A DNA stretch of 64,000 nucleotides, from assembly GCF_004000435.1 (NCBI RefSeq), contig NZ_RBVZ01000006.1, positions 105,918 through 169,917 on the forward strand, in the 5' to 3' direction. The stretch is from Alexandriicola marinus (GTDB lineage: Bacteria; Pseudomonadota; Alphaproteobacteria; Rhodobacterales; Rhodobacteraceae). Shown one piece after another: positions 44,468 through 53,965 of the stretch (position 1 is its first letter; every line of letters starts with the position of its first letter). The position numbers and the translations under genes are program-made. The notes below the pieces were generated by a model. The model worked only from the letters and a program-made list of their open reading frames with translations. It was not told the DNA's origin and did not search any database.

Positions 44468-45484
44468 TCAGAACTGGTCTTCGAACTTCTTGGCGAGGTC
44501 CTCGATATTGTCCGGCGGCCAATCCTCGACATCCATGCCGAGGTGCAGCCCCATGCCCGACAGCACTTCCTTGATCTCGTTCAGAGACTTCCGGCCGAAG
44601 TTCGGCGTGCGCAGCATCTCGGCTTCGGTCTTCTGGATCAGGTCGCCGATATAGACGATGTTGTCGTTCTTCAGGCAGTTTGCAGACCGGACGGACAGCT
44701 CGAGCTCGTCGACCTTCTTCAGAAGAAGCGGGTTGAACTCCAGCCCGTCGTCTTCCGAGCCAGCCTGCGCTGCCTCGGGTTCGTCGAAGTTGACGAAGAT
44801 CGACAACTGGTCCTGAAGGATGCGCGCTGCATACGCGACAGCATCCTCGGGCGTGACGGAGCCATCCGTCTCGAGCTTCATGGTCAGCTTGTCATAGTCC
44901 AGAACCTGGCCTTCACGGGTCGGCTGGACGTCGTAGGACACTTTCTTGACCGGCGAATAGATGGCGTCGATCGCCATCATGCCGATCGGCGCATCCTCGG
45001 GCTTGTTCTTGTCGGCCGCCACATAGCCCTTGCCGGTGTTGACCGTCAGTTCCATGTAAAGCGACGCGCCGTCATCGAGGTGGCAGATCACGTGATCCTT
45101 GTTGAGGATCTCGATCCCGGCGGTTTCGGAAATGTCCGCACCCGTCACGACGCCCGGGCCCTTGGCCTGAACCGTCAGACGCTTGGGTCCTTCGACTTCC
45201 ATGCGGATCGCGATGCCTTTGAGGTTCAGCACGATGTCGGTGACATCTTCGCGGACACCCGGCACCGAGGAAAATTCGTGCAGGACGTTGTCGATCTGAA
45301 CGCCGGTGATGGCGGCGCCCTGAAGCGACGACAGAAGAACGCGCCGCAGCGCGTTGCCGAGCGTCAGGCCAAAGCCACGCTCGAGAGGTTCGGCGACGAC
45401 GGTCGCCTGACGGCTCGGGTCATTGCCCGGGCGCACGTCAAGCTGTGTCGGCTTGATCAGTTCGGCCCAATTCTTGTGGATCAT
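44468..45484 (-). CDS. rpoA: DNA-directed RNA polymerase subunit alpha
   Basis: The alpha dimer starts RNA polymerase assembly and its C-terminal domain contacts UP elements and activators. The 338-residue protein has the N-terminal domain ([20 protein letters not shown] at about 33-52), a linker around 240, and the alpha-CTD (about 255-320) with [20 protein letters not shown] and the helix-hairpin [14 protein letters not shown] segment [14 protein letters not shown]. Full length. GGAGGGACC precedes the start. Confidence 0.98.
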   Translation of the reverse strand: MIHKNWAELIKPTQLDVRPGNDPSRQATVVAEPLERGFGLTLGNALRRVLLSSLQGAAITGVQIDNVLHEFSSVPGVREDVTDIVLNLKGIAIRMEVEGPKRLTVQAKGPGVVTGADISETAGIEILNKDHVICHLDDGASLYMELTVNTGKGYVAADKNKPEDAPIGMMAIDAIYSPVKKVSYDVQPTREGQVLDYDKLTMKLETDGSVTPEDAVAYAARILQDQLSIFVNFDEPEAAQAGSEDDGLEFNPLLLKKVDELELSVRSANCLKNDNIVYIGDLIQKTEAEMLRTPNFGRKSLNEIKEVLSGMGLHLGMDVEDWPPDNIEDLAKKFEDQF

Positions 45485-45596
45485 GGTCCCTCCATTCCTG
45501 TTCGCCCGGCATGATCAACCATTGGCAAACGCTCGAGGTTTCTGAATCGATCTGGGGCCGCCCGAAAGCCGGCACGGCCCCGGAAATCTCCGGTTG

Positions 45597-45986
45597 TCAG
45601 ACCCGACGACGCTTGGGCGGACGGCAACCGTTATGGGCGATCGGCGTCACATCACGGATCGAGGTGATGTTGAACCCGACGGCGGCCAGCGCACGCAGCG
45701 CGCTTTCCCGTCCCGAACCGGGGCCCTGAACCTCGACTTCGAGGGTCTTCACGCCATGTTCCTGCGCCTTTCGGCCCGCATCTTCGGCGGCCATCTGCGC
45801 GGCATAGGGCGTCGACTTCCGCGACCCCTTGAAGCCCATCGTGCCGGCGGACGACCATGCGATCGCATTGCCCTGCACGTCGGAAATCAGGATCTTGGTG
45901 TTGTTGAACGACGAATTCACATGCGCCACACCTGCGGCGATGTTCTTGGAGACCTTGCGCTTCGTGCGACGGGTATCACGTGCCAT
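45597..45986 (-). CDS. rpsK: 30S ribosomal protein S11
   Basis: S11 lies on the platform of the small subunit and shapes the mRNA exit. The 129-residue protein has the N-terminal basic [18 protein letters not shown], the [12 protein letters not shown] strand and the conserved C-terminal [18 protein letters not shown]. It follows rpsM by 15 bases and precedes rpoA by 112. Confidence 0.98.
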   Translation of the reverse strand: MARDTRRTKRKVSKNIAAGVAHVNSSFNNTKILISDVQGNAIAWSSAGTMGFKGSRKSTPYAAQMAAEDAGRKAQEHGVKTLEVEVQGPGSGRESALRALAAVGFNITSIRDVTPIAHNGCRPPKRRRV

Positions 45987-46001
45987 TGCTGCTGCCCTCC
46001 C

Positions 46002-46370
46002 TTATTTCTTCTTGCCGGCGATAGCTTTCGCCGGGCCTTTGCGCGTGCGCGCATTGGTGTGGGTCCGCTGGCCGCGGACGGGCAGATTGCGACGATGGCG
46101 GAGACCGCGATAGCAGCCCAGATCCATCAGACGCTTGACGTTCATCTGAACTTCGCGGCGCAGATCGCCCTCGACGGTCAGGTTCTGGTCGATATGCTCG
46201 CGGATGGAGAGCACTTCGGTGTCAGAGAGTTCGTTGACCCGGCGGCTGTGATCGATGCCCACGGCGTCGCAGATTTCACGCGCGGTGGAGTTGCCGATTC
46301 CGGTGATATAGGTGAGGGCGATGGGAACCCGCTTTGCAGTCGGGATGTTTACGCCGGCGATACGTGCCAC
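46002..46370 (-). CDS. rpsM: 30S ribosomal protein S13
   Basis: S13 contacts the A- and P-site tRNAs from the head of the small subunit. The 122-residue protein has [20 protein letters not shown] at the start, the helix-turn-helix-like [16 protein letters not shown] and the C-terminal [17 protein letters not shown]. In most relatives it directly follows adk; here about 2.6 kb intervene and a separate promoter lies upstream. Confidence 0.98.
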   Translation of the reverse strand: MARIAGVNIPTAKRVPIALTYITGIGNSTAREICDAVGIDHSRRVNELSDTEVLSIREHIDQNLTVEGDLRREVQMNVKRLMDLGCYRGLRHRRNLPVRGQRTHTNARTRKGPAKAIAGKKK

Positions 46371-46478
46371 GTTCGATGTCCTTTCGTTGCGAGCCCGTGA
46401 TCCCAGGCCCTTTTTTCACAACGTAAGCCCGAGCTGTCCGGCCCGGGCTTCGCTCTTGATTCTCTCGCGAGATGGCGG

Positions 46479-46507
46479 TGAATATGACTTAACGCGACCC
46501 GGGTCAA
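46479..46507 (-). promoter_or_regulatory. Candidate promoter of rpsM-rpsK-rpoA-rplQ
   Basis: On the minus strand TTGACC and TATTCA are exactly 17 bases apart, about 109 bases upstream of rpsM. A GC hairpin (near 46425-46450) lies between promoter and gene. Since the small genes upstream separate rpsM from adk, an own promoter is expected. The -35 is identical to that of the rplB promoter. Confidence 0.55.
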
Positions 46508-46560
46508 GTGCCCGGAACGCGCTTTTGTCAAGCCATTTATTCGCGGCCAATCCGTGTTGA

Positions 46561-46815
46561 TCACAATGTCGGACGATCAGGCCGCGTCTGGCTTGAATAG
46601 TCTATGCTGATCGGGTTCGGTTCCCCATCCGGTTTCTTTTGAAAGATGAGGAAATCACCTTGTTGCAGCAGGTCGATATTGCCCGGTGTGATGCCGGTGA
46701 CGGCGGGGCTGTCCTGGATGATAAGCCTCTGCCGGAGCGACATGTCGGGGGTGTTCTCTGCAATGGCGGGGGCACTCGTAGCGCCCGCCTCATCGAAGCT
46801 GGCCCGATCGGACAT
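46561..46815 (-). CDS. Hypothetical 84-residue protein
   Basis: This 84-codon frame runs on the strand of the surrounding operon. The second half (RLIIQDSPAVTGITPG, then DLLQQGDFLIFQKKPDG) has a beta-rich, protein-like pattern; the first half is rich in Ala/Asp/Ser. I see no signal peptide and no good binding site. It could be a small gene or the remnant of a longer one. A competing plus-strand frame over the same bases looks less like a protein. Confidence 0.38.
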   Translation of the reverse strand: MSDRASFDEAGATSAPAIAENTPDMSLRQRLIIQDSPAVTGITPGNIDLLQQGDFLIFQKKPDGEPNPISIDYSSQTRPDRPTL

Positions 46816-46952
46816 GGCTCTGGCGTGGAGGGTCGAACGTGGCGTCTATCATCTGGCCACGGCAGGACAAAATCTGAATTTTTGGCGCCATGTTTTCGGC
46901 GGGGCCAGCGGTTATGCGCGATCAGGTATCGGCTTGATGACGAGTAGTTGCG

Positions 46953-47342
46953 CTATTCGCAGGCGAAAAATCGCGTCGCCTCGCCGGTCTGGTTCGAAGA
47001 CGACCACATCAGGATCACGTCGGGCTCGGACTCGCTCATCCCGAAGACGAAAACCTCGGGATAGATGAATTCACCGGGCTCGGCGCAATAGCCGGGCCGG
47101 ATCTGCGTCGTGGTCTCTGACCAGTCAAAGCGGATCTCTTCGTCCCACGAACAGCCGTATTCGATCGTCTCCGCCCCGGTCGCATAAAGCGCCATGACCC
47201 CGTCTTCATAGGCGGCCGAGATCGTGCCGCCACAATATTCGGGATCGGACAGATAGGGCTCTGCCAGGGCCGAGACCGGGATCAACGCGATCGCCATGAC
47301 CGAAAGGCCGATCCGCGCCCTCTGCGCGAAACGCCCGGCCAT
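46953..47342 (-). CDS. Small exported cysteine-containing protein, paralogue A
   Basis: This 129-residue protein has a signal peptide (hydrophobic residues about 11-27 ending SALAEP). The mature part has cysteines at about 37, 63, 84 and 128, with the pattern GCSWDEEIRFDWS, then TQIRPGYC and a terminal FFACE. Its neighbour shows the same order of C-x-E-I-x-F-x-W-S, TQ, C and terminal CE. Its ATG shares a base with the stop of that neighbour (TGATG), so translation is coupled. Periplasmic, probably disulfide-bonded; function unknown. Confidence 0.68.
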   Translation of the reverse strand: MAGRFAQRARIGLSVMAIALIPVSALAEPYLSDPEYCGGTISAAYEDGVMALYATGAETIEYGCSWDEEIRFDWSETTTQIRPGYCAEPGEFIYPEVFVFGMSESEPDVILMWSSSNQTGEATRFFACE

Positions 47343-47752
47343 CAGCGCGGTGCCTCGCAGACTTCGAAGGTCATCGGCTCGTCAACGCCCTGCTCCCAGA
47401 CCTGAACCACTCCGGGCAACTCGGGAAACATCTGAAGCGCAAAGATCGTCGGTTGAACCCGATCGGCAACATAGCAGGCCGCCATCGTCATCTGCGTGGA
47501 CGGCACGCTCCAGGAGAATTCGATCTCTGTCTCGAACCAGCAATCGAGTTCTTCCGACGCCGTGCCCCAAGCACCCAGTGTCGACCCGCCGGCCTGCACG
47601 ACGTTCCAGACATGCAATTCGAGGTCGACATCAACCATCTGGTCGCAATGGATCACATCATCGACAAGGAACCCCGAGGCCAGTTGCTCGTGCATTTCTG
47701 CCGACAGGGCGCCGGGTGACAGGGCCAGAAGCAAGGCCGAACGTTTGATCAT
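47342..47752 (-). CDS. Small exported cysteine-containing protein, paralogue B
   Basis: This 136-residue protein has a short signal peptide (MIKRSALLLALSPGALSAE). The mature part has DVIHCDQM, DCWFETEIEFSWS, TQMTMAACY and the terminal FEVCEAPR, aligning by motif order with the next gene on the same strand. This tandem duplication has no recognised family. It is the upstream gene of a coupled pair. AGGTATGC precedes the ATG, with GGAGG about 3-7 bases upstream (CTGGAGGTATGC). Confidence 0.68.
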   Translation of the reverse strand: MIKRSALLLALSPGALSAEMHEQLASGFLVDDVIHCDQMVDVDLELHVWNVVQAGGSTLGAWGTASEELDCWFETEIEFSWSVPSTQMTMAACYVADRVQPTIFALQMFPELPGVVQVWEQGVDEPMTFEVCEAPR

Positions 47753-47772
47753 GCATACCTCCAGAAACGGAT

Positions 47773-47798
47773 CAGCCCGAGCGTCGACGCTTGGGCTG
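47773..47798. terminator. Hairpin upstream of the exported paralogues
   Basis: An 11-bp stem (47773-47783 with 47788-47798) has one G-U pair and a TCGA loop, about 21 bases upstream of the 136-residue gene and 100 downstream of the membrane cassette. No T-run follows. It may separate the two gene groups or be part of the downstream leader. Confidence 0.4.
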
Positions 47799-47900
47799 TC
47801 AGGGTCAAGTCGTACCAGGTTAGGTCAGGCATCAAAGCGAAGCGCGCGATGAAGGGCCCTCAGCATATGTGGCTATCCGGTGCACAGTATCGCTTGGTGA

Positions 47901-48146
47901 TTACTTGGTCCTACCGGTAGCTATCACCGCTTTCATGGCCCAAAAAATACCGAATAGCATCATGCCAAGAATTGGATATTGGACAATTTTCTCTAAATCC
48001 TCAGGAACCGCAAAAGTAATCGACAAAAGGAAGATCGCAACTGCTGAGAGCGCGCCACCCGTCAAGACACCCCCCGCGCCATTCGATTGTAGGACGGCCT
48101 TGGCAATTGTATCCGGCAGCTTAGGAGGAGGCGTTTCGTTCGACAT
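47901..48146 (-). CDS. AT-rich cassette, gene 3: two-helix membrane protein
   Basis: This 81-residue protein has a polar N-terminus with a PPPK motif, then two membrane helices (about 30-46 and 57-73) joined by a short acidic turn VPEDLEK, and a basic end GRTK. This topology puts both ends in the cytoplasm. It overlaps the preceding gene by 26 bases. The DNA is clearly AT-richer than the ribosomal genes around it: 47941-48000 is 33% G+C. No family recognised. Confidence 0.65.
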   Translation of the reverse strand: MSNETPPPKLPDTIAKAVLQSNGAGGVLTGGALSAVAIFLLSITFAVPEDLEKIVQYPILGMMLFGIFWAMKAVIATGRTK

Positions 48147-48540
48147 TAATGCGATCGTACCACGCTGCGGAGAGAATGAATGAGGCGGCTAGTAGTAACG
48201 CGCCAGCCGCACCAACAAATGGCGTCTCTGTGACGTTCGCTACTACGCTGAAAACCACGCTGCCAACTAAACACCAGAGCGCGAGCCAAAAAAGGCGATG
48301 TGCCAACTCGCTAAACACAAGTAATTTATCAGTCCCAGTCACTTCTTTTTCGTCAACTTCGAGGACCATGCGCGCGTGTCTTCCAAGATCGCGAGAGATG
48401 TTGCTCCCAACCCAGGGAACCTGCCGTTCAGAACCAGCACGGATTGATGCATCAGTATACCCATTAATCCTTTCTCGTTCAGAAACGAGACGCGGCTTCT
48501 TGATCTCTGCCGGCTTAACATAGAGTTCAGCTGCCGTCAC
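48121..48540 (-). CDS. AT-rich cassette, gene 2: soluble domain plus two membrane helices
   Basis: This 139-residue protein has a polar, charged N-terminal part (about 1-70, with RERINGYTDASIRAGSERQV) and two C-terminal membrane helices (about 80-100 and 107-125). I set the start at GTG 48540 because GGGGAGG lies 6 bases upstream, the best binding site in the cassette. An ATG five codons earlier would place the start over that site. It overlaps gene 1 by 14 bases and gene 3 by 26. The layout recalls small two-helix membrane effectors of defence systems, but no known domain was recognised. Confidence 0.65.
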   Translation of the reverse strand: MTAAELYVKPAEIKKPRLVSERERINGYTDASIRAGSERQVPWVGSNISRDLGRHARMVLEVDEKEVTGTDKLLVFSELAHRLFWLALWCLVGSVVFSVVANVTETPFVGAAGALLLAASFILSAAWYDRINVERNASS

Positions 48541-48868
48541 TTTTGACCTCCCCATCTTCGCCTTCAAACAACTCTGGATGTGCATCCTTGAACTGGCCGA
48601 TCTTCTCATCCAGCCAATTTCGGAGAGCGATTGCGGTATTTATGTCGAAGTAAAGCGTCGCAGTGACATTCCTGACAATCCCATCTTTCGACTCTCGCGC
48701 TTCCTCCGTCCCCTCGCCGTCAAACTCGATAACACGCGGCAGGGGGGCTCTTTCTGAAAACACCGAAAGCGCCAACTGACCATTGCTCGTATTTATCCCC
48801 CCGTACCCGCCATGCACGGGCAACTCAACGAGTGACTGCGACTTAATATAGTGGACTTTCTCAACCAT
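48527..48868 (-). CDS. AT-rich cassette, gene 1: soluble protein
   Basis: This 113-residue protein starts MVEKVHYIKSQSLVELPV. A beta-rich body follows, then the strand-helix element NVTATLYFDINTAIALRNWL and an acidic end FEGEDGEVKSDGS. The strand-helix pattern is like small proteins that end in a conserved regulatory helix, but I cannot name a family. A poor binding site precedes the ATG at 48868; the frame stays open to 48934. It is the first gene of the three-gene cassette and follows adk by 117 bases. Confidence 0.62.
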   Translation of the reverse strand: MVEKVHYIKSQSLVELPVHGGYGGINTSNGQLALSVFSERAPLPRVIEFDGEGTEEARESKDGIVRNVTATLYFDINTAIALRNWLDEKIGQFKDAHPELFEGEDGEVKSDGS

Positions 48869-48985
48869 CAGATCACACGCCTTCCACCGGAAAGCAGTCC
48901 ATGTGAACCGGGAAGCACACAGCCATAGAGTCACATAGATTCTTTGATTGCAACAACATCTAGCGTGAACCTCTCGAATTTGTAT

Positions 48986-49633
48986 CTAACCGTTCAGAAG
49001 GTCAGAAATCTCGGCCGCGACGGCATCCATTTCGCCCATCCCGTCGACCGTCTCCAGATCACCCTTGGCATAATAATAGCCGATCAGGGGAGAGGTCTGC
49101 TTGTAATAGGCCAGGAGCCGGGTGCGGAGGCTTTCCTCGTTGTCATCGGAGCGGCGCTTGAATTCGGTGCCGCCGCAATTCGAGCATTTGCCATCCGCCG
49201 GGATCGGCTTGGTATGGTCGTTATACACCTCGCCACAGGAGCCGCAGGTCGAGCGTGCCGTGATCCGCTGAACAAGCGCTTCGTCATTGACCCGCATTTC
49301 GATCACCGCATCGAGCGGCTCGTTCAGATCACCAAGAAGGCTGCCAAGCGCGTCGGCCTGAGCCAGCGTCCGGGGAAACCCGTCGAAGATATAACCACCG
49401 CCGGAATTCCCGGCCTCGAGCTTTTCGCGGATCAGGCCGATCACGATCTCGTCGGTCACCAGATCGCCGCGCGCCATGACGTCGGCCACGATTTTGCCCA
49501 TTTCGGTTCCGCTGTCTTTTGCTTCGCGCAGCATGTCACCAGTCGAAAGCTGGATCATCTTGCGCTCGTCGACGAGCTTTCGGGCCTGGGTGCCCTTGCC
49601 GGCCCCCGGGGGGCCCAAGAGTATTATATTCAT
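48986..49633 (-). CDS. adk: Adenylate kinase with zinc-binding LID
   Basis: Adk interconverts ATP + AMP and 2 ADP. The 215-residue long-form enzyme has the P-loop [10 protein letters not shown] (about 7-16), AMP-binding STGDMLRE (about 30), [11 protein letters not shown] (about 84-94), and a LID domain with four cysteines in CGSC and CSNC pairs about 20 residues apart, the usual structural zinc site. The ATG overlaps the secY stop (ATGA), so translation is coupled to SecY as in other proteobacteria. Confidence 0.97.
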   Translation of the reverse strand: MNIILLGPPGAGKGTQARKLVDERKMIQLSTGDMLREAKDSGTEMGKIVADVMARGDLVTDEIVIGLIREKLEAGNSGGGYIFDGFPRTLAQADALGSLLGDLNEPLDAVIEMRVNDEALVQRITARSTCGSCGEVYNDHTKPIPADGKCSNCGGTEFKRRSDDNEESLRTRLLAYYKQTSPLIGYYYAKGDLETVDGMGEMDAVAAEISDLLNG

Positions 49634-51003
49634 CGACGCGCGGGTCCTTTGGAGCGCGGCTTGCTCCCGGATTTGCCCGAACGCTTGCCACGTAGTTGCG
49701 ATTTCTCGATCAGCCCTTCGTATTGATGGGCCAACATGTGGGATTGAACCTGCTGGATGAAGTCCATCCCGACAGACACGATGATCAGGATCGATGTGCC
49801 GCCGAAGTAGAAGGTAATCGACAGTTCCGACCTGAGCATCTCGGGCAGCAGACACACCAGCGCCAGATAGCCCGACCCCAGAACGAGGATTCGCGTCACC
49901 ACGTAGTCGAGGTATTCAGCCGTCCGTTTGCCCGGGCGGATGCCGGGAACAAAGCCGTTCTGGTTCTTCAGGTTGTCGGCCACATCCTCGGTCTTGAACG
50001 CCACTTCCTTGGTGTAGAAGTAGGTGAAAAAGACGATCATGCCGCCGAAGAACAGCAGGTAGAGCGGCTGGCCGGGGCCGAAATACGCCAGAAGCGTCGA
50101 CATGACCGGCCCGGTTTCACCGCCCGAAAAGGTGGAGATCGTCGTCGGCAGAAGCAGCAGCGCCGAGGCAAAGATCGCCGGGATCACGCCGGCCGGGTTG
50201 ACCTTGATCGGCAGGTGCGACGTGCCCCCGTCATAGACCTTCATCCCCACCTGTCGGCGCGGATACTGGATATGGATCTTCCGCAGACTGCGCTCCATGA
50301 AGACGACGAAGGTCAGGGTCCCCACGATCATCGCGATGACCAGAAGGATGGTCAGGACGTCGCCGGTTTGGCGAGTCGTCGTCAGGAATTGTGCAGTGGC
50401 CGCCGGTATCTCGGCGATGATCCCCACAAAGATGATCAGGCTGATGCCGTTGCCGATGCCGCGCGCGGTGATCTGTTCACCCAGCCACATCAGGAACATC
50501 GTGCCCCCAACCAGCGTGATGACACAGGCTGCCTGGAAATAGATGCCGGGGTTGGACGCCAGATCGCCGGCCTCGAGGGACCGGGCCAGACCATAGGCCT
50601 GGAAGGTGGCCAGGATCACGGTGAAATACCGCGTATACTGGTTGATCTTCTTGCGGCCCTGCTCACCCTCTTTCTTGAGCTGCTTGAGCGGCTCGTACAT
50701 CGAGGAAAGAAGCTGGATGATGATCGAGGCCGAGATATAGGGCATGATGCCCAGAGCGAAGATGCCCATCCGGCCAAGTGCGCCCCCGGTGAACATCGAG
50801 AGGATCCCCCCGATGCCGGCGGCCGCATCCTCCATGAAGGAGCGAAGCGCGGCACCGTCGATCCCGGGAACCGGAATGAAAGTGCCCAACCGGTAAACGA
50901 TCAGAAGACCTATGGTGAACAGGATGCGCTGGCGAAGCTCGGTCGCTTTGCCGAACGCGCCCCAGCTCATGTTCGAGGCCATTTGTTCTGCTGCTGATGC
51001 CAT
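49630..51003 (-). CDS. secY: Protein translocase subunit SecY
   Basis: SecY is the channel subunit of SecYEG in the inner membrane. The 457-residue protein has ten membrane helices, the N-terminal [19 protein letters not shown], the pore/plug region [11 protein letters not shown] and the basic cytoplasmic loops YPRRQVGMK and [11 protein letters not shown] that contact SecA and the ribosome. The C-terminal tail is unusually basic ([16 protein letters not shown]). I chose ATG 51003 with AGAGAG 9 bases upstream; an in-frame ATG at 51024 is possible. Confidence 0.96.
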   Translation of the reverse strand: MASAAEQMASNMSWGAFGKATELRQRILFTIGLLIVYRLGTFIPVPGIDGAALRSFMEDAAAGIGGILSMFTGGALGRMGIFALGIMPYISASIIIQLLSSMYEPLKQLKKEGEQGRKKINQYTRYFTVILATFQAYGLARSLEAGDLASNPGIYFQAACVITLVGGTMFLMWLGEQITARGIGNGISLIIFVGIIAEIPAATAQFLTTTRQTGDVLTILLVIAMIVGTLTFVVFMERSLRKIHIQYPRRQVGMKVYDGGTSHLPIKVNPAGVIPAIFASALLLLPTTISTFSGGETGPVMSTLLAYFGPGQPLYLLFFGGMIVFFTYFYTKEVAFKTEDVADNLKNQNGFVPGIRPGKRTAEYLDYVVTRILVLGSGYLALVCLLPEMLRSELSITFYFGGTSILIIVSVGMDFIQQVQSHMLAHQYEGLIEKSQLRGKRSGKSGSKPRSKGPARR

Positions 51004-51109
51004 GGAGGACGGCTCTCTTTTCATGACAGCGCCGCCTGACCGGGTTTCCGGCAGGCGGCGCGAGGAAACTTGTAGATATGTAAGGGGCGATTGGCCCCGT
51101 CACAACCTG

Positions 51110-51583
51110 TTATTCGGGCGCAACCGCCGTGGCGACGGTCACGGAACCGCCAGCTTTCTCGACCGCCTCGATCGCGCCCTTGGACGCGCCGGTGACGTTG
51201 AAGCTTGCCTTGGTGGAGAAATCACCCTTGGCCAGAAGGCGGATACCGTCCTTCTTGCGACGCACGAGGCCGCTTGCGACCAGAACGTCTTCGGTGATTT
51301 CCGACTTGGCGTCGATCTTGCCCTCATCGATGAACTTGGCGATCAGGCCAAGGTTCACAACCGCGAAGGATTTGCGGTTCGGCTTGTTGAAGCCACGCTT
51401 CGGTAGACGCTGGTAGAGCGGCATCTGGCCGCCCTCATAGCCCTTGATGGCCACACCCGAACGGGATTTCTGACCCTTGATACCGCGACCGGCGGTCTTG
51501 CCCTTGCCGGAGCCGGGGCCACGGCCGACTCGCATCCGTTTCTTGGTCGCGCCTTCATTGTCGCGCAGTTCGTGCAGTTTCAT
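51110..51583 (-). CDS. rplO: 50S ribosomal protein L15
   Basis: L15 joins late in 50S assembly and contacts many rRNA domains. The 157-residue protein has the glycine/basic arm [20 protein letters not shown] then [20 protein letters not shown], and the globular C-terminal half with the [20 protein letters not shown] helix. It follows rpmD by about 107 bases and precedes secY in the usual spc order. Confidence 0.97.
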   Translation of the reverse strand: MKLHELRDNEGATKKRMRVGRGPGSGKGKTAGRGIKGQKSRSGVAIKGYEGGQMPLYQRLPKRGFNKPNRKSFAVVNLGLIAKFIDEGKIDAKSEITEDVLVASGLVRRKKDGIRLLAKGDFSTKASFNVTGASKGAIEAVEKAGGSVTVATAVAPE

Positions 51584-51690
51584 GTCGCTTCTCCTTTGCC
51601 GGACGACCCTCCCGAAGCGATCATGGAGGGGACACGGCGTTGATTATCTGGGTGGCAGGTGGGGGCATGCCCCCACCTGGCCGAATGGTG

Positions 51691-51879
51691 TCAGCCGCGC
51701 TCTTCGATGATCTCGACCATGTGCGGGATCTTCGCGACCATGCCGCGGATCGAGGGGGTATCCTCAAGCTCGCGGGTGCGGTGCATCTTGTTCAGACCAA
51801 GACCCTTGAGGATCTCGCGCTGCTTGGCGGGGCGGCGGATCGGGGAGCCGATCTGCTTGACGACGATGGTCTTTGCCAT
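51691..51879 (-). CDS. rpmD: 50S ribosomal protein L30
   Basis: This 62-residue small protein of the large subunit has the family start [20 protein letters not shown] and the [20 protein letters not shown] core. It begins 5 bases after the rpsE stop. Not essential for the ribosome in all bacteria but part of the spc cluster. Confidence 0.97.
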   Translation of the reverse strand: MAKTIVVKQIGSPIRRPAKQREILKGLGLNKMHRTRELEDTPSIRGMVAKIPHMVEIIEERG

Positions 51880-51884
51880 GTGAC

Positions 51885-52463
51885 TCAGGCCTCCTCGGCG
51901 ACTTGGGCGGACGCGTCAGGCGCGTCTTCCCGCTTGGGAAGGATATCGGCCACCTTCTTGCCGCGCCGCTGTGCGACGTTGCGGGGCGATTGCTCCTTGC
52001 GGAGGCCGTCGATGGTGGCGCGGATCATGTTGTAGGGGTTCTGCGAACCGAGCGACTTGGCGACGACATCCTGGACGCCCAGCATCTCGAACACGGCGCG
52101 CATCGGACCACCGGCGATGATCCCGGTACCGGCCGTGGCAGTCCGCATCACGACGCGGCCCGCACCGTGGCGGCCTTCCATGTCGTGGTGCAGCGTGCGG
52201 CCTTCGCGGAGCGGCACACGGATCATCTGCCGTTTGGCCTGTTCGGTGGCCTTGCGGATGGCCTCGGGAACTTCCTTGGCCTTGCCCTTGCCGAAGCCGA
52301 CACGGCCCTTCTGGTCACCGACGACGACGAGCGCCGCGAAACCAAAGCGCTTGCCGCCCTTGACTGTCTTGGAGACCCGGTTGATCGCGACCAGACGGTC
52401 GGCGAATTCGGGGGCCTCATCACGGTCGCGGCGATTGCCCCGACGATTGTCACGTTCTGCCAT
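51885..52463 (-). CDS. rpsE: 30S ribosomal protein S5
   Basis: S5 supports decoding accuracy and mRNA unwinding. The 192-residue protein has an N-terminal charged extension ([20 protein letters not shown]), the S5 dsRNA-binding fold with [20 protein letters not shown] and the C-terminal domain with [19 protein letters not shown]. The Ala/Asp/Glu tail is longer than in E. coli. The start at 52463 was preferred over a frame 105 bases longer that has no S5 homology. Confidence 0.97.
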   Translation of the reverse strand: MAERDNRRGNRRDRDEAPEFADRLVAINRVSKTVKGGKRFGFAALVVVGDQKGRVGFGKGKAKEVPEAIRKATEQAKRQMIRVPLREGRTLHHDMEGRHGAGRVVMRTATAGTGIIAGGPMRAVFEMLGVQDVVAKSLGSQNPYNMIRATIDGLRKEQSPRNVAQRRGKKVADILPKREDAPDASAQVAEEA

Positions 52464-52643
52464 GTGTTGGCATCCTTCATGTCTTGGGCCCCTTGGCCCC
52501 TGGTCTCCGACCGAAGTGAGCGATCCCGCTCCCCGGTCATCGAGATGACCCGGTGGGGCCACCTGCACGTTTCAAGTCGCAAGGCGCGGTGAACCCCGCC
52601 CCACGCACAGACGGAAAAGGCGGGGACTACCCCGCCAGTCCCA

Positions 52644-53003
52644 TCAGATTTTCAGACCGCCTTCGCGGGCTGCATCGGCGAGCGCCTTGACCTTGCCGTG
52701 GAAGAGGAACCCGCCACGATCGAAGAAGGCCTCGGTGATGCCGGCCTTCTGGGCCCGCTCGGCGATCGCTGCGCCGACCTTGGCCGCCGCTTCGACATTG
52801 TTCTTGCCGACGACGCCGAGGTCCTTCTCCATGGAGGAGGCCGCCGCGAGCGTCACGCCATTCGCATCGTCGATCAGCTGGACCGAGATGTTCTTGTTGG
52901 ACCGGTGAACCGAAAGGCGCGGACGCCCGGCGTTCACCTTCTTGAGCTTGCTCCGAACGCGCATGCGGCGCTTCAGAAACAGATCTCTCTTGCTGTTTGC
53001 CAT
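52644..53003 (-). CDS. rplR: 50S ribosomal protein L18
   Basis: L18 binds 5S rRNA and attaches it to the 50S subunit. The 119-residue protein has the basic N-terminus [37 protein letters not shown] and the C-terminal [20 protein letters not shown]. It follows rplF by 11 bases; a 180-base gap to rpsE has no gene. Confidence 0.97.
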   Translation of the reverse strand: MANSKRDLFLKRRMRVRSKLKKVNAGRPRLSVHRSNKNISVQLIDDANGVTLAAASSMEKDLGVVGKNNVEAAAKVGAAIAERAQKAGITEAFFDRGGFLFHGKVKALADAAREGGLKI

Positions 53004-53014
53004 ATGCCCGTTCC

Positions 53015-53548
53015 TTACTTCTTCTTGCCTTCCTTGCGGAAGATATACTCGTCCTTGTACTTGATCCCCTTGCCCTTGTAGGGCTCGGGAGCACGCCATT
53101 CGCGGATATTGGCCGCGACCTGGCCGACGAGCTGTTGATCGATGCCTTCGACGACGACTTCGGTCTGCTTGGGCGCCGTAACGGTCACGCCATCGGGCAC
53201 TTCGAAGTTCACGTCGTGGCTGTAGCCAAGCGACAGTTTCAGGACGTTGCCCTGCATCTGGGCGCGGTAACCAACGCCCGAGATTTCAAGCTCTTTCTTG
53301 AAGCCGTCGGTCACACCGATGACGCAGTTCTGCACCTGGGTGCGGGACATGCCCCATTGCTGACGCGCCCGCTTGGACGAGCCACGCGGCGTGACGGTGA
53401 CGCCATTTTCCTCGACGGTGATGGTCACATCATCCGTCGCGGTAAAGCTGCGGGTCCCTTTCGGGCCTTTGACTTCTACGGTCTGGCCGGAGACGGTCGC
53501 CGAAACGCCCGACGGCAGCTCGACCGGTCTTTTACCAATACGAGACAT
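53015..53548 (-). CDS. rplF: 50S ribosomal protein L6
   Basis: L6 lies near the factor-binding site of the 50S subunit. The 177-residue protein has two repeated alpha/beta domains, [14 protein letters not shown] at the start, KGPKGTRSF, and the signature [20 protein letters not shown] at the C-terminus. It has the standard length and lies in the spc order between rpsH and rplR. Confidence 0.98.
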   Translation of the reverse strand: MSRIGKRPVELPSGVSATVSGQTVEVKGPKGTRSFTATDDVTITVEENGVTVTPRGSSKRARQQWGMSRTQVQNCVIGVTDGFKKELEISGVGYRAQMQGNVLKLSLGYSHDVNFEVPDGVTVTAPKQTEVVVEGIDQQLVGQVAANIREWRAPEPYKGKGIKYKDEYIFRKEGKKK

Positions 53549-53560
53549 CTGCCAACCTCC

Positions 53561-53953
53561 TTAGAATACGGTGCAAAGCACTTCGCCGCCAACATTGGCC
53601 GCCCGTGCATTTGCATCCGACATCACGCCCTTCGGCGTGGAGACAATCGAAACACCGAGGCCCTGACGGACCGACGGCAGATCATTCACGCCCGAATAGA
53701 CGCGGCGGCCGGGCTTGGAGACCCGCTTGACTTCGCGGATGACCGGAGTGCCCTCATAGTACTTCAGGCTGATCTCGAGGGCCGGGTGGCCGTCCTTGCC
53801 GGTCGTCTTCTCGTAACCGCGGATGTAGCCTTCGTCGGCCAGCACATCGAGAACCCAGGCACGGAGCTTGGAGGCCGGTGTTTCCACCGTGCTCTTGCCG
53901 CGCATCTGGGCGTTGCGGATGCGGGTCAGCATATCGCCGATAGGATCGTTCAT
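53561..53953 (-). CDS. rpsH: 30S ribosomal protein S8
   Basis: S8 binds the central domain of 16S rRNA and in E. coli also represses spc mRNA. The 130-residue protein has [36 protein letters not shown] and the C-terminal [20 protein letters not shown] signature. No obvious S8-target mimic was noted upstream of rplE. Confidence 0.98.
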   Translation of the reverse strand: MNDPIGDMLTRIRNAQMRGKSTVETPASKLRAWVLDVLADEGYIRGYEKTTGKDGHPALEISLKYYEGTPVIREVKRVSKPGRRVYSGVNDLPSVRQGLGVSIVSTPKGVMSDANARAANVGGEVLCTVF

Positions 53954-53965
53954 TTCATACCCTCC

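Noticed and set aside
46639..46947. 102-codon plus-strand frame opposite the 84-residue hypothetical gene
   Set aside because: Arg/Gly-rich translation with no binding site; the minus-strand frame fits the operon direction better.
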